Shown here: positions 16,348 to 24,425 of the stretch, piece after piece
How positions within the stretch are numbered: the first letter of the stretch is position 1
How the letters are laid out: each line of letters begins with the position of its first letter
NCBI GenBank assembly: GCA_043392685.1
Contig: JBHZGM010000011.1
Strand: one strand, 5' to 3'
Source of the DNA: Metapseudomonas sp043392685
GTDB lineage: Bacteria; Pseudomonadota; Gammaproteobacteria; Pseudomonadales; Pseudomonadaceae
DNA: 64,000 nt
Notes under the pieces: model-generated
Seen by the model: only the letters and a program-made list of their open reading frames with translations
The model's database searches: none
What the model was told of the DNA's origin: nothing
Position numbers and translations under genes: made by a program

Positions 16348-16424
16348 ACGCTCGAACCTAGTGACGGCATAACCCGCCTTGGGCATACTGTCGGGCCCTT
16401 TCAGACCCCCTCCAGGAGCCCAGC

Positions 16425-16706
16425 ATGTTCAAGGTCAACGAATACTTCGACGGCACCGTCAAATCCATCGCCTTCGGCATGACCGAAGGCCCGGCCACCA
16501 TCGGCGTGATGGCTGCTGGCGAGTACGAGTTCGGCACCAGCCAGCTGGAAGTGATGCACGTCATCGCCGGCGCTCTGACCGTGAAACTGCCGGGCAGCGA
16601 CACCTGGGAAACCTTCGCCGCCGGCAGCAAGTTCACCGTTCCGGCCAACAGCAAGTTCCAGCTGAAAGTCGCCCAGGACACCGCCTATCTCTGCGAATAC
16701 CGCTAA
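16425..16706 (+). CDS. ppnP: Pyrimidine/purine nucleoside phosphorylase
   Basis: This 93-residue single-domain cupin belongs to the PpnP (formerly YaiE, UPF0345/DUF1255) family. Its members phosphorolyse a wide range of purine and pyrimidine nucleosides to the base and ribose-1-phosphate. Family marks are MFKVNEYFDGTVKSIAF at the start, MTEGPATIGVMAAGEYEFGT, and the cupin turn SDTWETFAAGSKFTVPANS. Length is that of the family. CCAGGAGC precedes the ATG. It ends at a bidirectional terminator shared with murB. Confidence 0.92.
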   Translation: MFKVNEYFDGTVKSIAFGMTEGPATIGVMAAGEYEFGTSQLEVMHVIAGALTVKLPGSDTWETFAAGSKFTVPANSKFQLKVAQDTAYLCEYR

Positions 16707-16775
16707 GCGCCCAGCTCGGGCCCGACGCGCATCGGCGAGACAGCCCGAGCGGCAGCCTTGCCGATTCGAGAGAAG

Positions 16776-16803
16776 AAAAAACCGGCCATCGGCCGGTTTT
16801 TTT
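16776..16803. terminator. Bidirectional terminator between ppnP and murB
   Basis: AAACCGGCC (16779-16787) and GGCCGGTTT (16791-16799) form a 9-bp stem with a 3-nt loop, with further A on the left and T on the right. It lies between convergent genes and serves both directions. Confidence 0.9.
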
Positions 16804-16820
16804 CATGGGCGAAGCGAGCC

Positions 16821-17840
16821 TCAGATCAGGTTCGGCTCCATCTCCAGCTCCACCCCGAACTTCGTTGCGATATCCGCCTGAATGCGGCAGGCCAGCTCAT
16901 GGAGCTGGTTCCCGGTGGCCGAGCCATAGTTCACCAGCACCAGCGCCTGCAGGCAGTGCACGCCGGCGTCGCCTTCACGGAAGCCCTTCCAGCCGGCGCG
17001 CTCGATCAGCCAGCCGGCGGCCAGCTTCACCTGCCCGTCCGCCTGGGGATAGGCGACCAGATCGGAATGTTCGCCAAGCAGGCGCTGGGCGAGGTCGGCG
17101 TTGACCAGCGGGTTCTTGAAGAAACTGCCGGCGTTGCCCAGTTCGGCGGGGTCAGGCAGCTTCTCGCTACGAATGGCACAAATGACCCGGCTGACATCAC
17201 TGGCAGTCGGCGCGTCGATTCCCTCGGCCTGCAGGCGCTGTCGTACCGGGCCATAGTCCAGATGCAGCTGCGCAGCGCGGCTCAGGTTGAAACGCACCCG
17301 CAGGATCAGCCAACGGCCGGCCTCGCGCTTGAACAGGCTGTCGCGGTAAGCGAACTGGCAATCCTCCAGGCCAAAATCACGCAACTCGCCGGTTTCCCGG
17401 TCCAGCGCGGTCAGCCCGGCGAACACATCCTTCAGCTCGACGCCATAGGCCCCGATGTTCTGCATGGGGGCAGCGCCCACGGTGCCGGGAATCAGGCTGA
17501 GGTTCTCCAGGCCGCCCAGGCCATGCTCCAGGGTCCAGAGCACCAGCGGATGCCAGGGCTCACCGGCTTCGGCTTCCAGCAGCACCTTCACGCCATCGTC
17601 GGCCAGGATGCGAATGCCACGGCTGGCCATGCGCAGCACCAGCGCCTCCACATCGCGGGTCAGCAGCAGGTTGCTGCCACCGCCGATCACCAGCAGCGGA
17701 AGGCCGAGCTGCGCCGCCAGAGCAATGCCCTCACGCACCTCGGCATCGTCACGGGCCTCGCCGAACAGGCGCGCCTTCACGTCCACGCCGAAGGTGTTGT
17801 AGGGCTTGAGGGACAGGTTTTCGTGCAGGACCAGACTCAC
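16821..17840 (-). CDS. murB: UDP-N-acetylenolpyruvoylglucosamine reductase
   Basis: The 339-residue FAD enzyme makes UDP-MurNAc, the second committed step of peptidoglycan synthesis. It starts MSLVLHENLSLKPYNTFGV from the GTG at 17840, which overlaps the stop of the upstream phosphatase gene (GTGA). FAD-binding motifs PLLVIGGGSNLLL and LSLIPGTVGAAPMQNIGAYG are present. The catalytic serine lies in GNAGSFFKNP and the C-terminal glutamate in GVELEMEPNL, as in the type I (E. coli-like) MurB with the extra C-terminal domain. Length and motifs are normal. Confidence 0.97.
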   Translation of the reverse strand: MSLVLHENLSLKPYNTFGVDVKARLFGEARDDAEVREGIALAAQLGLPLLVIGGGSNLLLTRDVEALVLRMASRGIRILADDGVKVLLEAEAGEPWHPLVLWTLEHGLGGLENLSLIPGTVGAAPMQNIGAYGVELKDVFAGLTALDRETGELRDFGLEDCQFAYRDSLFKREAGRWLILRVRFNLSRAAQLHLDYGPVRQRLQAEGIDAPTASDVSRVICAIRSEKLPDPAELGNAGSFFKNPLVNADLAQRLLGEHSDLVAYPQADGQVKLAAGWLIERAGWKGFREGDAGVHCLQALVLVNYGSATGNQLHELACRIQADIATKFGVELEMEPNLI

Positions 17841-18301
17841 AGGCGCCCCTTGATTTCCAGGATCAGCGCATCGCAAGCCTGCTCCACCAGGTCGAGTACC
17901 TGCTCGAAGCCTTCCTCGCCGCCGTAGTACGGGTCCGGCACCTCATCCAGCGCCAGTTGGTAGCGGCGCAGGAACAGGTCGAGCTCGGCCGACGAACCGC
18001 CGGGACGCAGCCGGCGCAGGTTGGACAGGTTGCTCTCGTCCATCGCCAGGATCAGGTCGAAACGAGCGAAGTCTTCTGCAGCCACCTGCCGTGCGCGCAG
18101 CTGCGAAAGGTCATAGCCGCGACGCTGGGCCGCCACGCGGGTACGGGCATCCGGTGCCTTGCCCACGTGCCAGTCGCCGGTGCCGGCGGAGTCCACCTGC
18201 ACCTGCCCGACCAGCCCGGCCTCATGCAGTTTGTGCCTGAGCACACCTTCTGCGGTGGGCGAACGGCAGATATTGCCGAGACAAACGAACAGGACGCGCA
18301 T
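17837..18301 (-). CDS. Low-molecular-weight protein-tyrosine phosphatase
   Basis: The 154-residue protein opens with MRVLFVCLGNICRSPTAEGV. The C-x5-R-S phosphate loop (Cys 7, Arg 13, Ser 14) is that of low-molecular-weight PTPases, and the general-acid aspartate is in the C-terminal VPDPYYGGEEGFEQV segment. In other bacteria such enzymes act on tyrosine kinases of polysaccharide export, but no such partner is next to it here. It overlaps kdsB by one base (TGATG) and murB by four, so it is translationally embedded in the envelope operon. The longer reading upstream of 18301 lies within kdsB and is rejected. Confidence 0.93.
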   Translation of the reverse strand: MRVLFVCLGNICRSPTAEGVLRHKLHEAGLVGQVQVDSAGTGDWHVGKAPDARTRVAAQRRGYDLSQLRARQVAAEDFARFDLILAMDESNLSNLRRLRPGGSSAELDLFLRRYQLALDEVPDPYYGGEEGFEQVLDLVEQACDALILEIKGRL

Positions 18302-19065
18302 CAGGCCCCCAGCAGGCGCCGGACGCGCTCGAGGTCTTCCTGGGTATCGACGCCAGCGGGTGGCGCTTCCAGGGCGTCGGCCACGTGGATGCGCACGCCG
18401 TGCCAGAGCGCACGCAGCTGCTCCAGGCATTCGGTGTTTTCCAGCCAGCACGGCCCCCAGGCGACGAAGTCGTGGAGGAAGCCCGCGCGGTAAGCGTAGA
18501 TACCGATATGTCGGCGATAAGGTACGTCCGCCGGCAGCTGGTCACGGTTGGCCGCAAAGGCATCGCGGGCCCAGGGCAACGGCGCACGGCTGAAGGTCAG
18601 CGCCAGGCCATCGAGGTCGGCGACCACCTTCACCACGTTGGGATTGAACAGCGCCTGCACATCCCCGATCGGCTCGGCCAGGGTGGCGATGCCGGCCTCC
18701 GGGTGAGCGGCGAGGTTGGCGGCCACCTGATCGATGATGGCCGGCGGGATCAGCGGTTCGTCACCCTGCACGTTGACCACGATGGCGTCGCTGGCAAGGC
18801 CAAGCTGGTTGGCCACTTCGGCCAGGCGATCGGTGCCGGAATTGTGGTCCGCGCGAGTCAGCAGCACCTCGGCGCCAAATGCAGCGCAGGCTTCGACGAT
18901 GCGCGCATCGTCGGTGGCCACCACCACACGCTGGGCGGCACTGCGCCGTGCCTGCTCCCACACGTGCTGGACCATCGGCTTGCCGGCGATGTCCTGCAGC
19001 GGTTTGCCGGGCAGGCGGGTCGAGGCGTAGCGGGCAGGAATGACGACAGCGAAAGCCTGGGTCAT
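18301..19065 (-). CDS. kdsB: CMP-KDO synthetase
   Basis: The 254-residue 3-deoxy-manno-octulosonate cytidylyltransferase activates KDO for addition to lipid A. Family marks are the N-terminal VVIPARYASTRLPGKPL nucleotide-binding loop, VVVATDD, VNVQGDEPLIPP and HIGIYAYRAGFL. It overlaps the Trm112-like gene by 4 nt and the phosphatase by 1 nt. With lpxK upstream in the same run, it makes this a lipopolysaccharide-core synthesis cluster. Confidence 0.97.
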   Translation of the reverse strand: MTQAFAVVIPARYASTRLPGKPLQDIAGKPMVQHVWEQARRSAAQRVVVATDDARIVEACAAFGAEVLLTRADHNSGTDRLAEVANQLGLASDAIVVNVQGDEPLIPPAIIDQVAANLAAHPEAGIATLAEPIGDVQALFNPNVVKVVADLDGLALTFSRAPLPWARDAFAANRDQLPADVPYRRHIGIYAYRAGFLHDFVAWGPCWLENTECLEQLRALWHGVRIHVADALEAPPAGVDTQEDLERVRRLLGA

Positions 19066-19247
19066 TTGTCCAGCCGCTCGTCGACATTCAGGGTGCGGGC
19101 TTCCCCTTCCAGCATCACCGGGATGCCATCACGCACCGGAAAGGCCAGGGCATCGGCCTTGCAAATGAGCTCGCTCTTGTCGTCGGCCAGCTTCAGCGGG
19201 CCCTTGCACAGGGGGCAGGCGAGGATATCGAGAAGTTTCGGGTCCAT
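19062..19247 (-). CDS. Trm112-family zinc-ribbon protein
   Basis: This 61-residue protein (MDPKLLDILACPLCKGPL...) has one CPLC knuckle and a later single cysteine in ELICKADALAFPVRDGIPVML. It belongs to the Trm112/UPF0434 family. Eukaryotic Trm112 is a stabilising partner of methyltransferases; the bacterial role is unclear to me. It lies between lpxK and kdsB, an arrangement common in gammaproteobacteria. The start is placed at 19247 because the family begins MDxKLLDILACP; the in-frame extension to 19274 is unlikely. Confidence 0.9.
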   Translation of the reverse strand: MDPKLLDILACPLCKGPLKLADDKSELICKADALAFPVRDGIPVMLEGEARTLNVDERLDK

Positions 19248-19277
19248 GAGTGAGTCCTTGAGACGGCAGCCCAAGGG

Positions 19278-20291
19278 CTACCCGGATTGGAAATGGTTCG
19301 GCAGCAGGCGGGCCAGCTGTCCGTCGAACCAGGCGACGAAGGCTGGGGACGGATCGGCATCGACCGCCAGGTACCACCAGTCGGCAGCGGCGAAAGCCCG
19401 GCACTTCACCGCATCCTTCTCGGTCATCAGCAGCGGTAGCGGCGGCGTGAAATCCAGGGCTTCCGGGCTATGGACCGCGTGATCGGCGAAGGGGTGCGGA
19501 ACCGGGCGCCAGTTTAGCGCCTCCAGAGTCCTGAAGAAACGCTGGGGGTTGCCGATACCGGCCACTGCGTGCACGGCCTGGGCCGGAGGGAAATATTCCA
19601 GCCCCACCCGCTCGCCGCTCTTGAGGTTGACCAGTACGCTCGGCCGCAGCTTGAACGCGAAACCTTCGGCGGAATCGGCATCGGCGCCATTGCGCAGCAC
19701 AGCATCCACCGAATCCAGGCGCTCCGGCGGCTCACGCAGGGGGCCGGCCGGCAGGCAGCGGCGATTGCCAAGCCCGCGGGCTGCATCGATGAGCACCAGC
19801 TCCAGGTCGCGTCCCAGGCGGTAGTGCTGCAGGCCGTCATCGCTGAGGATCAGGTCGAGCTCTTCCTGCTCCAGCAGAGCCTTCACCCCGCGGGAACGGT
19901 CCGGATCGATCATCAGGGGAACGCCGCTGCGCTGGACGATCAGCAGCGGCTCATCGCCAGCAATCTCGGCGCCCTGCTCCGCGCTTACCCGCCAGGGCAA
20001 TTGCGGCGGCCTGGCGCCATAGCCACGGCTGACCACGCCGACACGCAGCCCGCGTGCGCGGCAGTGTTCGATCAGCCAGAGGATCATCGGCGTCTTGCCG
20101 GTGCCACCAACGGTGATGTTGCCGACAACGATCAGCGGGACGGGAGGGCGGTAGCTGTTGCTTCGCCCCGTGAGGAAAGCCGCGCGCTTGCGCTCGGCCA
20201 CCCGGCGATAGAGCCATTCCAGAGGTGCGAGCAGGCCCAAGGCCGGATGGCCCCGGTACCAGGCGTCCAGCAAGCGGTCGGAGAAGGCCAT
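19278..20291 (-). CDS. lpxK: Tetraacyldisaccharide 4'-kinase
   Basis: The 337-residue inner-membrane kinase phosphorylates the 4' position of the lipid A disaccharide precursor. An N-terminal amphipathic/hydrophobic segment (HPALGLLAPLEWLYRRVAERK) anchors it. The P-loop VGNITVGGTGKTPM lies at about residues 57-70, and DLILSDDGLQHYRLGRDLEL carries the conserved Asp-Asp-Gly-Leu-Gln-His. The start ATG shares a base with the exbD stop (TGATG), so translation is coupled. It is followed by the Trm112-like gene and kdsB. Confidence 0.97.
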   Translation of the reverse strand: MAFSDRLLDAWYRGHPALGLLAPLEWLYRRVAERKRAAFLTGRSNSYRPPVPLIVVGNITVGGTGKTPMILWLIEHCRARGLRVGVVSRGYGARPPQLPWRVSAEQGAEIAGDEPLLIVQRSGVPLMIDPDRSRGVKALLEQEELDLILSDDGLQHYRLGRDLELVLIDAARGLGNRRCLPAGPLREPPERLDSVDAVLRNGADADSAEGFAFKLRPSVLVNLKSGERVGLEYFPPAQAVHAVAGIGNPQRFFRTLEALNWRPVPHPFADHAVHSPEALDFTPPLPLLMTEKDAVKCRAFAAADWWYLAVDADPSPAFVAWFDGQLARLLPNHFQSG

Positions 20292-20737
20292 CAGGGTTGC
20301 TTGGCCGCTTCGGACTCGATGGTGGTCATGCGCAGGTGGCTGAAACCGAGCTTGCCGGCGGCGTCCATGGCAGTGATCACCGATTGATGGGTGGTGCGGG
20401 CATCGGCGGTGATCACCAGCGGCAGGCTGTTGTCGCCTTCCGATTCGCGCGCCAGTGCCGAAATCAGGGTGGTCAGGTCGCTCTTCACCAGGGTCTGGCC
20501 ATTGAGCGAATACTGGCCATCGGCAGCGATGCTCAGCTCCAGACTCTTCAGCTGGGTTTCCTCGGGCGGCGTTCCGCTCACCGCTTCAGGCAGCTCGATC
20601 TTCAACTGGCTCGGCTTGGTGAAAGTGGTGGTCACCACGAAAAACAGCAACAGCACGAAGATCACGTCGATCAACGAGGTGAGGTTGAGGAACACCTCTT
20701 CGCGGGCGACATTGCCCGCCCGACGACGGAACTTCAC
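20291..20737 (-). CDS. exbD: ExbD/TolR-family proton-channel protein
   Basis: The 148-residue protein has a short cytoplasmic N-terminus (MKFRRRAGNVAREEVFLN), one membrane helix (LTSLIDVIFVLLLFFVVTTTF) with the conserved channel aspartate in LIDV, and a periplasmic domain. It forms a proton-driven motor with ExbB-type partners. It overlaps exbB by 4 nt and lpxK by 1 nt. No tonB lies next to it, so the partner that uses the force is not evident. In relatives this pair is annotated ExbBD or TolQR-like; I prefer ExbD, but the exact branch is uncertain. Confidence 0.9.
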   Translation of the reverse strand: MKFRRRAGNVAREEVFLNLTSLIDVIFVLLLFFVVTTTFTKPSQLKIELPEAVSGTPPEETQLKSLELSIAADGQYSLNGQTLVKSDLTTLISALARESEGDNSLPLVITADARTTHQSVITAMDAAGKLGFSHLRMTTIESEAAKQP

Positions 20738-21369
20738 GCTTTGGCTTCCTCTGCGAAGTCCACCTCGCGATCACCCTGGACCACTTCCACCAGCTTGATC
20801 GCTTCCTGCTCCATGGCCACCACCAGCTCGTCGACACGGCGCAGCAGGTAGCGGTGGAAGAACACCGCCGGGATGGCCACGATCAGGCCCGCCGCAGTGG
20901 TCACCAGAGCCTTGGCGATACCACCGGCCAGGATCGGCGCGTTGGCCATGCCGTTCTCCATGAAGCCGCTGAATATCTCGATCATGCCGAATACCGTGCC
21001 CAGCAGGCCGAGCAACGGCGCCATGGCCGCGATGGTGCCGAGGGCGTTGAGGTAACGTTCCAGCTCATGGATCACGCGGCTGGCGGCTTCCTCGATGCAC
21101 TCTTTCATGATCTCGCGGCCGTGCTTGGAGTTGGCCAGGCCCGCTGCCAGCACTTCACCCAGCGGCGAAGAGGCGCGCAGCTCCTTGAGCTTCTGACTGT
21201 TGAGTTGCTTGTCCTTGATCTGGCGCCAGACCTGGCCGAGCAGGTGCGGCGGAGAAACCCGGCCGATGCGCAGGGTCCACAGGCGTTCAGCGATGATCGC
21301 AGTGGCGGCGATGGAACACAGAATGATCGGCAGCATCATCCAGCCACCGGCTTTGACCAACTCCCACAC
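20734..21369 (-). CDS. exbB: ExbB/TolQ/MotA-family proton-channel protein
   Basis: The 211-residue protein has three membrane helices: one at the N-terminus (AGGWMMLPIILCSIAATAII) and two after a long cytoplasmic loop (LGTIAAMAPLLGLLGTVFGM and LVTTAAGLIVAIPAVFF). This is the ExbB/TolQ topology, with conserved proline and glycine signatures. The GTG at 21369 (MWELVKAGG) is preferred over a GTG at 21402 because GGGGA lies 9 nt upstream of it. It works with the adjacent ExbD. Its position between comEC and lpxK is conserved in pseudomonads as I recall. Confidence 0.9.
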   Translation of the reverse strand: MWELVKAGGWMMLPIILCSIAATAIIAERLWTLRIGRVSPPHLLGQVWRQIKDKQLNSQKLKELRASSPLGEVLAAGLANSKHGREIMKECIEEAASRVIHELERYLNALGTIAAMAPLLGLLGTVFGMIEIFSGFMENGMANAPILAGGIAKALVTTAAGLIVAIPAVFFHRYLLRRVDELVVAMEQEAIKLVEVVQGDREVDFAEEAKA

Positions 21370-21441
21370 GGTAGGAAATCCCCTTCGGAAAAGTGGCGCC
21401 ACTCTAGCATAGGGTCAGGCCCGCGCCGACCGCCGCCGTTC

Positions 21442-23667
21442 TCATTTTTCCCTCCAGAACACAGACTTTTCTCGCTCGACTTCCGGCTCGGCAAAAGTGC
21501 CAAGACGCAGCAACAGGTGGCCCTGCTCCGCGGTGTCGTGGATTTCCGCCGGCAGCGCACGGATGCGTGATGCGACCAACGGATGCGGGTGGCCATAGGC
21601 ATTCAGATGGCCGCGGGAAATCAGCACCTTCTCCGGTTTCACCGCGCGCAGGAAAGCCGTGCTGGAAGAAGTCCGGCTGCCATGGTGACCGGCCACCAGC
21701 CAACGCGCGGCGAGCGGTTGGCCGCTGGCGATCCAGGCCGCCTCCCCGCGAACACCTAGGTCACCGCTTAGCAGGATGCGCTCGCCGGCGGCTTCGACGG
21801 TCAGCACACAGGAACTGTCATTGCTGTCACCACCCGGCGGCGGCTGCCAGACCAGGAACTCCACGCCGTCCCAGGACCAGGCCATGCCCGCCACGCAGGG
21901 CTCCGCCCCAATGTCAGGCGCAAGACGTTGCGGCTCACCGCTGAGCACCCGCTCCACGGTCAAGCCGCGCCGCACCGCCCGGCCCCCGCCGGCGTGGTCG
22001 GAATCGGCATGACTGATCAGCATCAGGTCGAGGCGGGATACGCCAAGGCCCCGCAGGGTCGGCACCACCACCCGCTCGCCGATATCGAAGTCGCCCCGGC
22101 GCGGTCCGGCATCATAGAGCAACGCGTGCTCGCGGGTACGCACCAGCACGGAAAGCCCCTGTCCCACATCCAGCACCCGCACCTCGGCTTGGCCGGGCGC
22201 AAGGTGCTGCTGCGGCGGGAACAGCGCCGGCATCAGCAACGCCAGGCCAAGCGCGCGTAACGGCACGCCGGCTGGCGCGATCAGCAGCAGGACACCCAGC
22301 GCACCCAGCAGCCAGGCCCAGGCCGGGAGTTGTATGGGAATCCACGCGGGAAATTGCGCAGAGGTCCAGGCCAGCATCTGGAACAGCAGTTCCAGTGCAC
22401 CTCCGGCCAGCCAGAGCAACGCTTCTCCCAGCCAGGGAATGCCCAGCGCGGCGGTTCCCAGCAAGGCCAGCGGCAGCACCACCAGACTGATCCAGGGCAC
22501 CGCCACCAGGTTGGCCAGGGGGCCACTGAGGCTGACGGGCAACGCCAACGCCAGCAGCAGCGGAGCAAGGCCAAGGCCCATCACCCATTGGGCACGCCAC
22601 CAGGTCATCCACCAGCGCCACGCCCCCAGGCGCCCGGCGAAAGCCAGGACCAGCAGGGCCACAGCGCCGAAGGACAGCCAGAAGCCGGGCTGCAGCACCA
22701 CCAGGGGCTCGGCCGCCAGCACGACACAGAGCGCAGCCAGCAATGGCGTGAGGAACCCCAGGTGGCGAAAGCGCAGACGCCAGAGCAGAACCACGGCCAG
22801 CATCACGCAGGCCCTTCTGACCGGTACGTCGAATCCCGCCAGGATTCCGTATCCGAGCCCGCCGGCGAAGGCCAGGGCGCAGGCCCAGGGCAGCCAGGGC
22901 AGGCGCCTTGGCCAGAGCCCCAATCGTGCGAGAACCGCTACGAGGCCGTAGAGCACGCCGGCAAACAGGGTGATGTGCTGCCCGGATATCACCATCAGGT
23001 GCGTGGTGCCGGTGTCCTGCAGCAGGCGCCAGTCCCGATCCCCGAGGCCCGAGCCATCTCCCAGCACCAGCGCAGCGAGCCCGCCGGTCCGGCCCCATGC
23101 ATCCACCTGGAGCAGGCGTTGGCGCAACTGGTCACGCCAGGCCACCGGACCGCTGGCCGGCAGCAGCCGCTCACCGGTCTTTACCGAGCCGGTCGCTCCG
23201 ATGCGCCGCGCCAGCAGCCAGGCTTCGAAATCGAAGGTCGCCGGATTCACCAGGCCGCGCGGCCGCTTTAGACGGGCCGCCAGGCGCCAGCGCTCCCCGG
23301 CAAGCACGGGCGGTCCATCGTGCCAGGACAGCCGCACGCGGCGGGGCAACCGGGCTCGCGGTGCATGAATATCCTCCAGTTCGAATCGCACCACGCCGTC
23401 CGCCCTGCCCGGCAGGCCGACCACCCTCCCCTCCAGCCAGCGGACCTGGCCGTCCAGCCGTTTCTCCAAACGGTCATCCAGCGCCCATTGGGCGCTCAGG
23501 CAGGCCCAGCCGAGCCCAACAAGGAACAAACCGACTCGCCAGGCCCGCGAGCCCAGCAGCAGCAATCCGAGAATCAGCTGGAGATAGAGCCACCCGACAG
23601 GCGGCAGACTGGGCATCCAGCGTAATAGAAGCAGGCCGCCGGCAAAGGCGGCCAGGCCCGATACCAT
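21442..23667 (-). CDS. comEC: DNA internalization channel ComEC/Rec2
   Basis: This 741-residue polytopic protein is the inner-membrane channel for single-stranded DNA in natural transformation. It has an N-terminal membrane pair, a soluble DUF4131 OB-like domain (about 45-170), the competence membrane core (VLGDGSGLGDRDWRLLQDTG, then HLMVISGQHITLFAGVLYG), and a C-terminal metallo-beta-lactamase domain from about residue 500. That domain carries the metal ligands in SHADSDHAGG and GHHGSRTSS. All domains are intact. It is the first gene of the leftward run and lies 72 bp upstream of exbB. Confidence 0.95.
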   Translation of the reverse strand: MVSGLAAFAGGLLLLRWMPSLPPVGWLYLQLILGLLLLGSRAWRVGLFLVGLGWACLSAQWALDDRLEKRLDGQVRWLEGRVVGLPGRADGVVRFELEDIHAPRARLPRRVRLSWHDGPPVLAGERWRLAARLKRPRGLVNPATFDFEAWLLARRIGATGSVKTGERLLPASGPVAWRDQLRQRLLQVDAWGRTGGLAALVLGDGSGLGDRDWRLLQDTGTTHLMVISGQHITLFAGVLYGLVAVLARLGLWPRRLPWLPWACALAFAGGLGYGILAGFDVPVRRACVMLAVVLLWRLRFRHLGFLTPLLAALCVVLAAEPLVVLQPGFWLSFGAVALLVLAFAGRLGAWRWWMTWWRAQWVMGLGLAPLLLALALPVSLSGPLANLVAVPWISLVVLPLALLGTAALGIPWLGEALLWLAGGALELLFQMLAWTSAQFPAWIPIQLPAWAWLLGALGVLLLIAPAGVPLRALGLALLMPALFPPQQHLAPGQAEVRVLDVGQGLSVLVRTREHALLYDAGPRRGDFDIGERVVVPTLRGLGVSRLDLMLISHADSDHAGGGRAVRRGLTVERVLSGEPQRLAPDIGAEPCVAGMAWSWDGVEFLVWQPPPGGDSNDSSCVLTVEAAGERILLSGDLGVRGEAAWIASGQPLAARWLVAGHHGSRTSSSTAFLRAVKPEKVLISRGHLNAYGHPHPLVASRIRALPAEIHDTAEQGHLLLRLGTFAEPEVEREKSVFWREK

Positions 23668-23840
23668 GGATTTCCAACTCCCTTTCCGTGGGACGGGAAA
23701 CGCGGCAACGTCCTGTACCGCCCAGCGCCGGCCGAAGCAGCTGGCGCAGATCCCCTTAAACTTGCCGACACAAACTGGCCCGGCGATGTCATTTCCGGGT
23801 GTGCATAATACCCGGCGCTTCCGCCCGCCAGAGACCGCCC

Positions 23841-24368
23841 ATGCCGCGTCGCATCTTCAAACGCTACATGCCGAATCCGGACAACATCAGGGAACACAAG
23901 TCCCTGCGTTTTCTCGGCACTCTGATCCACGATCCGAACCTCTGGCACCTCAACCGCCATTCGGTCGCCCGCGCCATGGCCATGGGCCTGTTCGCCGCGT
24001 TCGTGCCGATCCCCATGCAGATGTTGCTGGCCGCGAGCCTGGCCATCACGGTGCGCGCCAACCTGCCCATATCGGTGGGCCTGGTCTGGCTGACCAACCC
24101 CATCACCATGCCGCCGGTTTTCTACTGCACCTACAAGATAGGCGCCTGGATCATGCAAGTATCTCCGCGCGCCCTTCCCGATGAACTGACCTGGGAATGG
24201 ATCACCCAGGAACTTTCCACGCTCTGGCAGCCGTTTCTCCTAGGATCGCTGGTCTGTGGCGTGCTGGTCGGGGCGCTGGCCTACATGCTGACCATGCTCT
24301 ATTGGCGCTGGTGGGTCGGCCACAGCTGGCGCAAACGCCAGAAGGCGCGCCGGGAAGCCGGCCGCTGA
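23841..24368 (+). CDS. DUF2062 membrane protein
   Basis: The 175-residue protein starts MPRRIFKRYMPNPDNIREHKSL and has three to four membrane helices. The family signature HSVARAMAMGLFAAFVPIPM and the following GLVWLTNPITMPPVFY identify DUF2062. It ends in a basic tail (WRKRQKARREAGR). Function is unknown; I know of no assay for the family. The start at 23841 is preferred to an in-frame ATG at 23799 because the conserved sequence begins there. It is divergent from comEC and convergent with the lol operon. Confidence 0.87.
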   Translation: MPRRIFKRYMPNPDNIREHKSLRFLGTLIHDPNLWHLNRHSVARAMAMGLFAAFVPIPMQMLLAASLAITVRANLPISVGLVWLTNPITMPPVFYCTYKIGAWIMQVSPRALPDELTWEWITQELSTLWQPFLLGSLVCGVLVGALAYMLTMLYWRWWVGHSWRKRQKARREAGR

Positions 24369-24377
24369 GCCAGAAAG

Positions 24378-24403
24378 AAAAACGCCGCATCTGATGCGAC
24401 GTT
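24378..24403. terminator. Terminator between DUF2062 gene and lolE
   Basis: AACG-C-CGCAT (24381-24390) pairs with ATGCG-A-CGTT (24394-24403), one mismatch, loop CTG. On the leftward strand it is followed by TTTTTCTTT, so it mainly ends the lol operon. Confidence 0.75.
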
Positions 24404-24425
24404 CTCATTGGCGCAAAGTAGCGCC

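Noticed and set aside
16758..17927. Rightward frame antisense to murB and the phosphatase gene
   Set aside because: Shadow frame; it would start inside the ppnP/murB terminator and has no domain signal.
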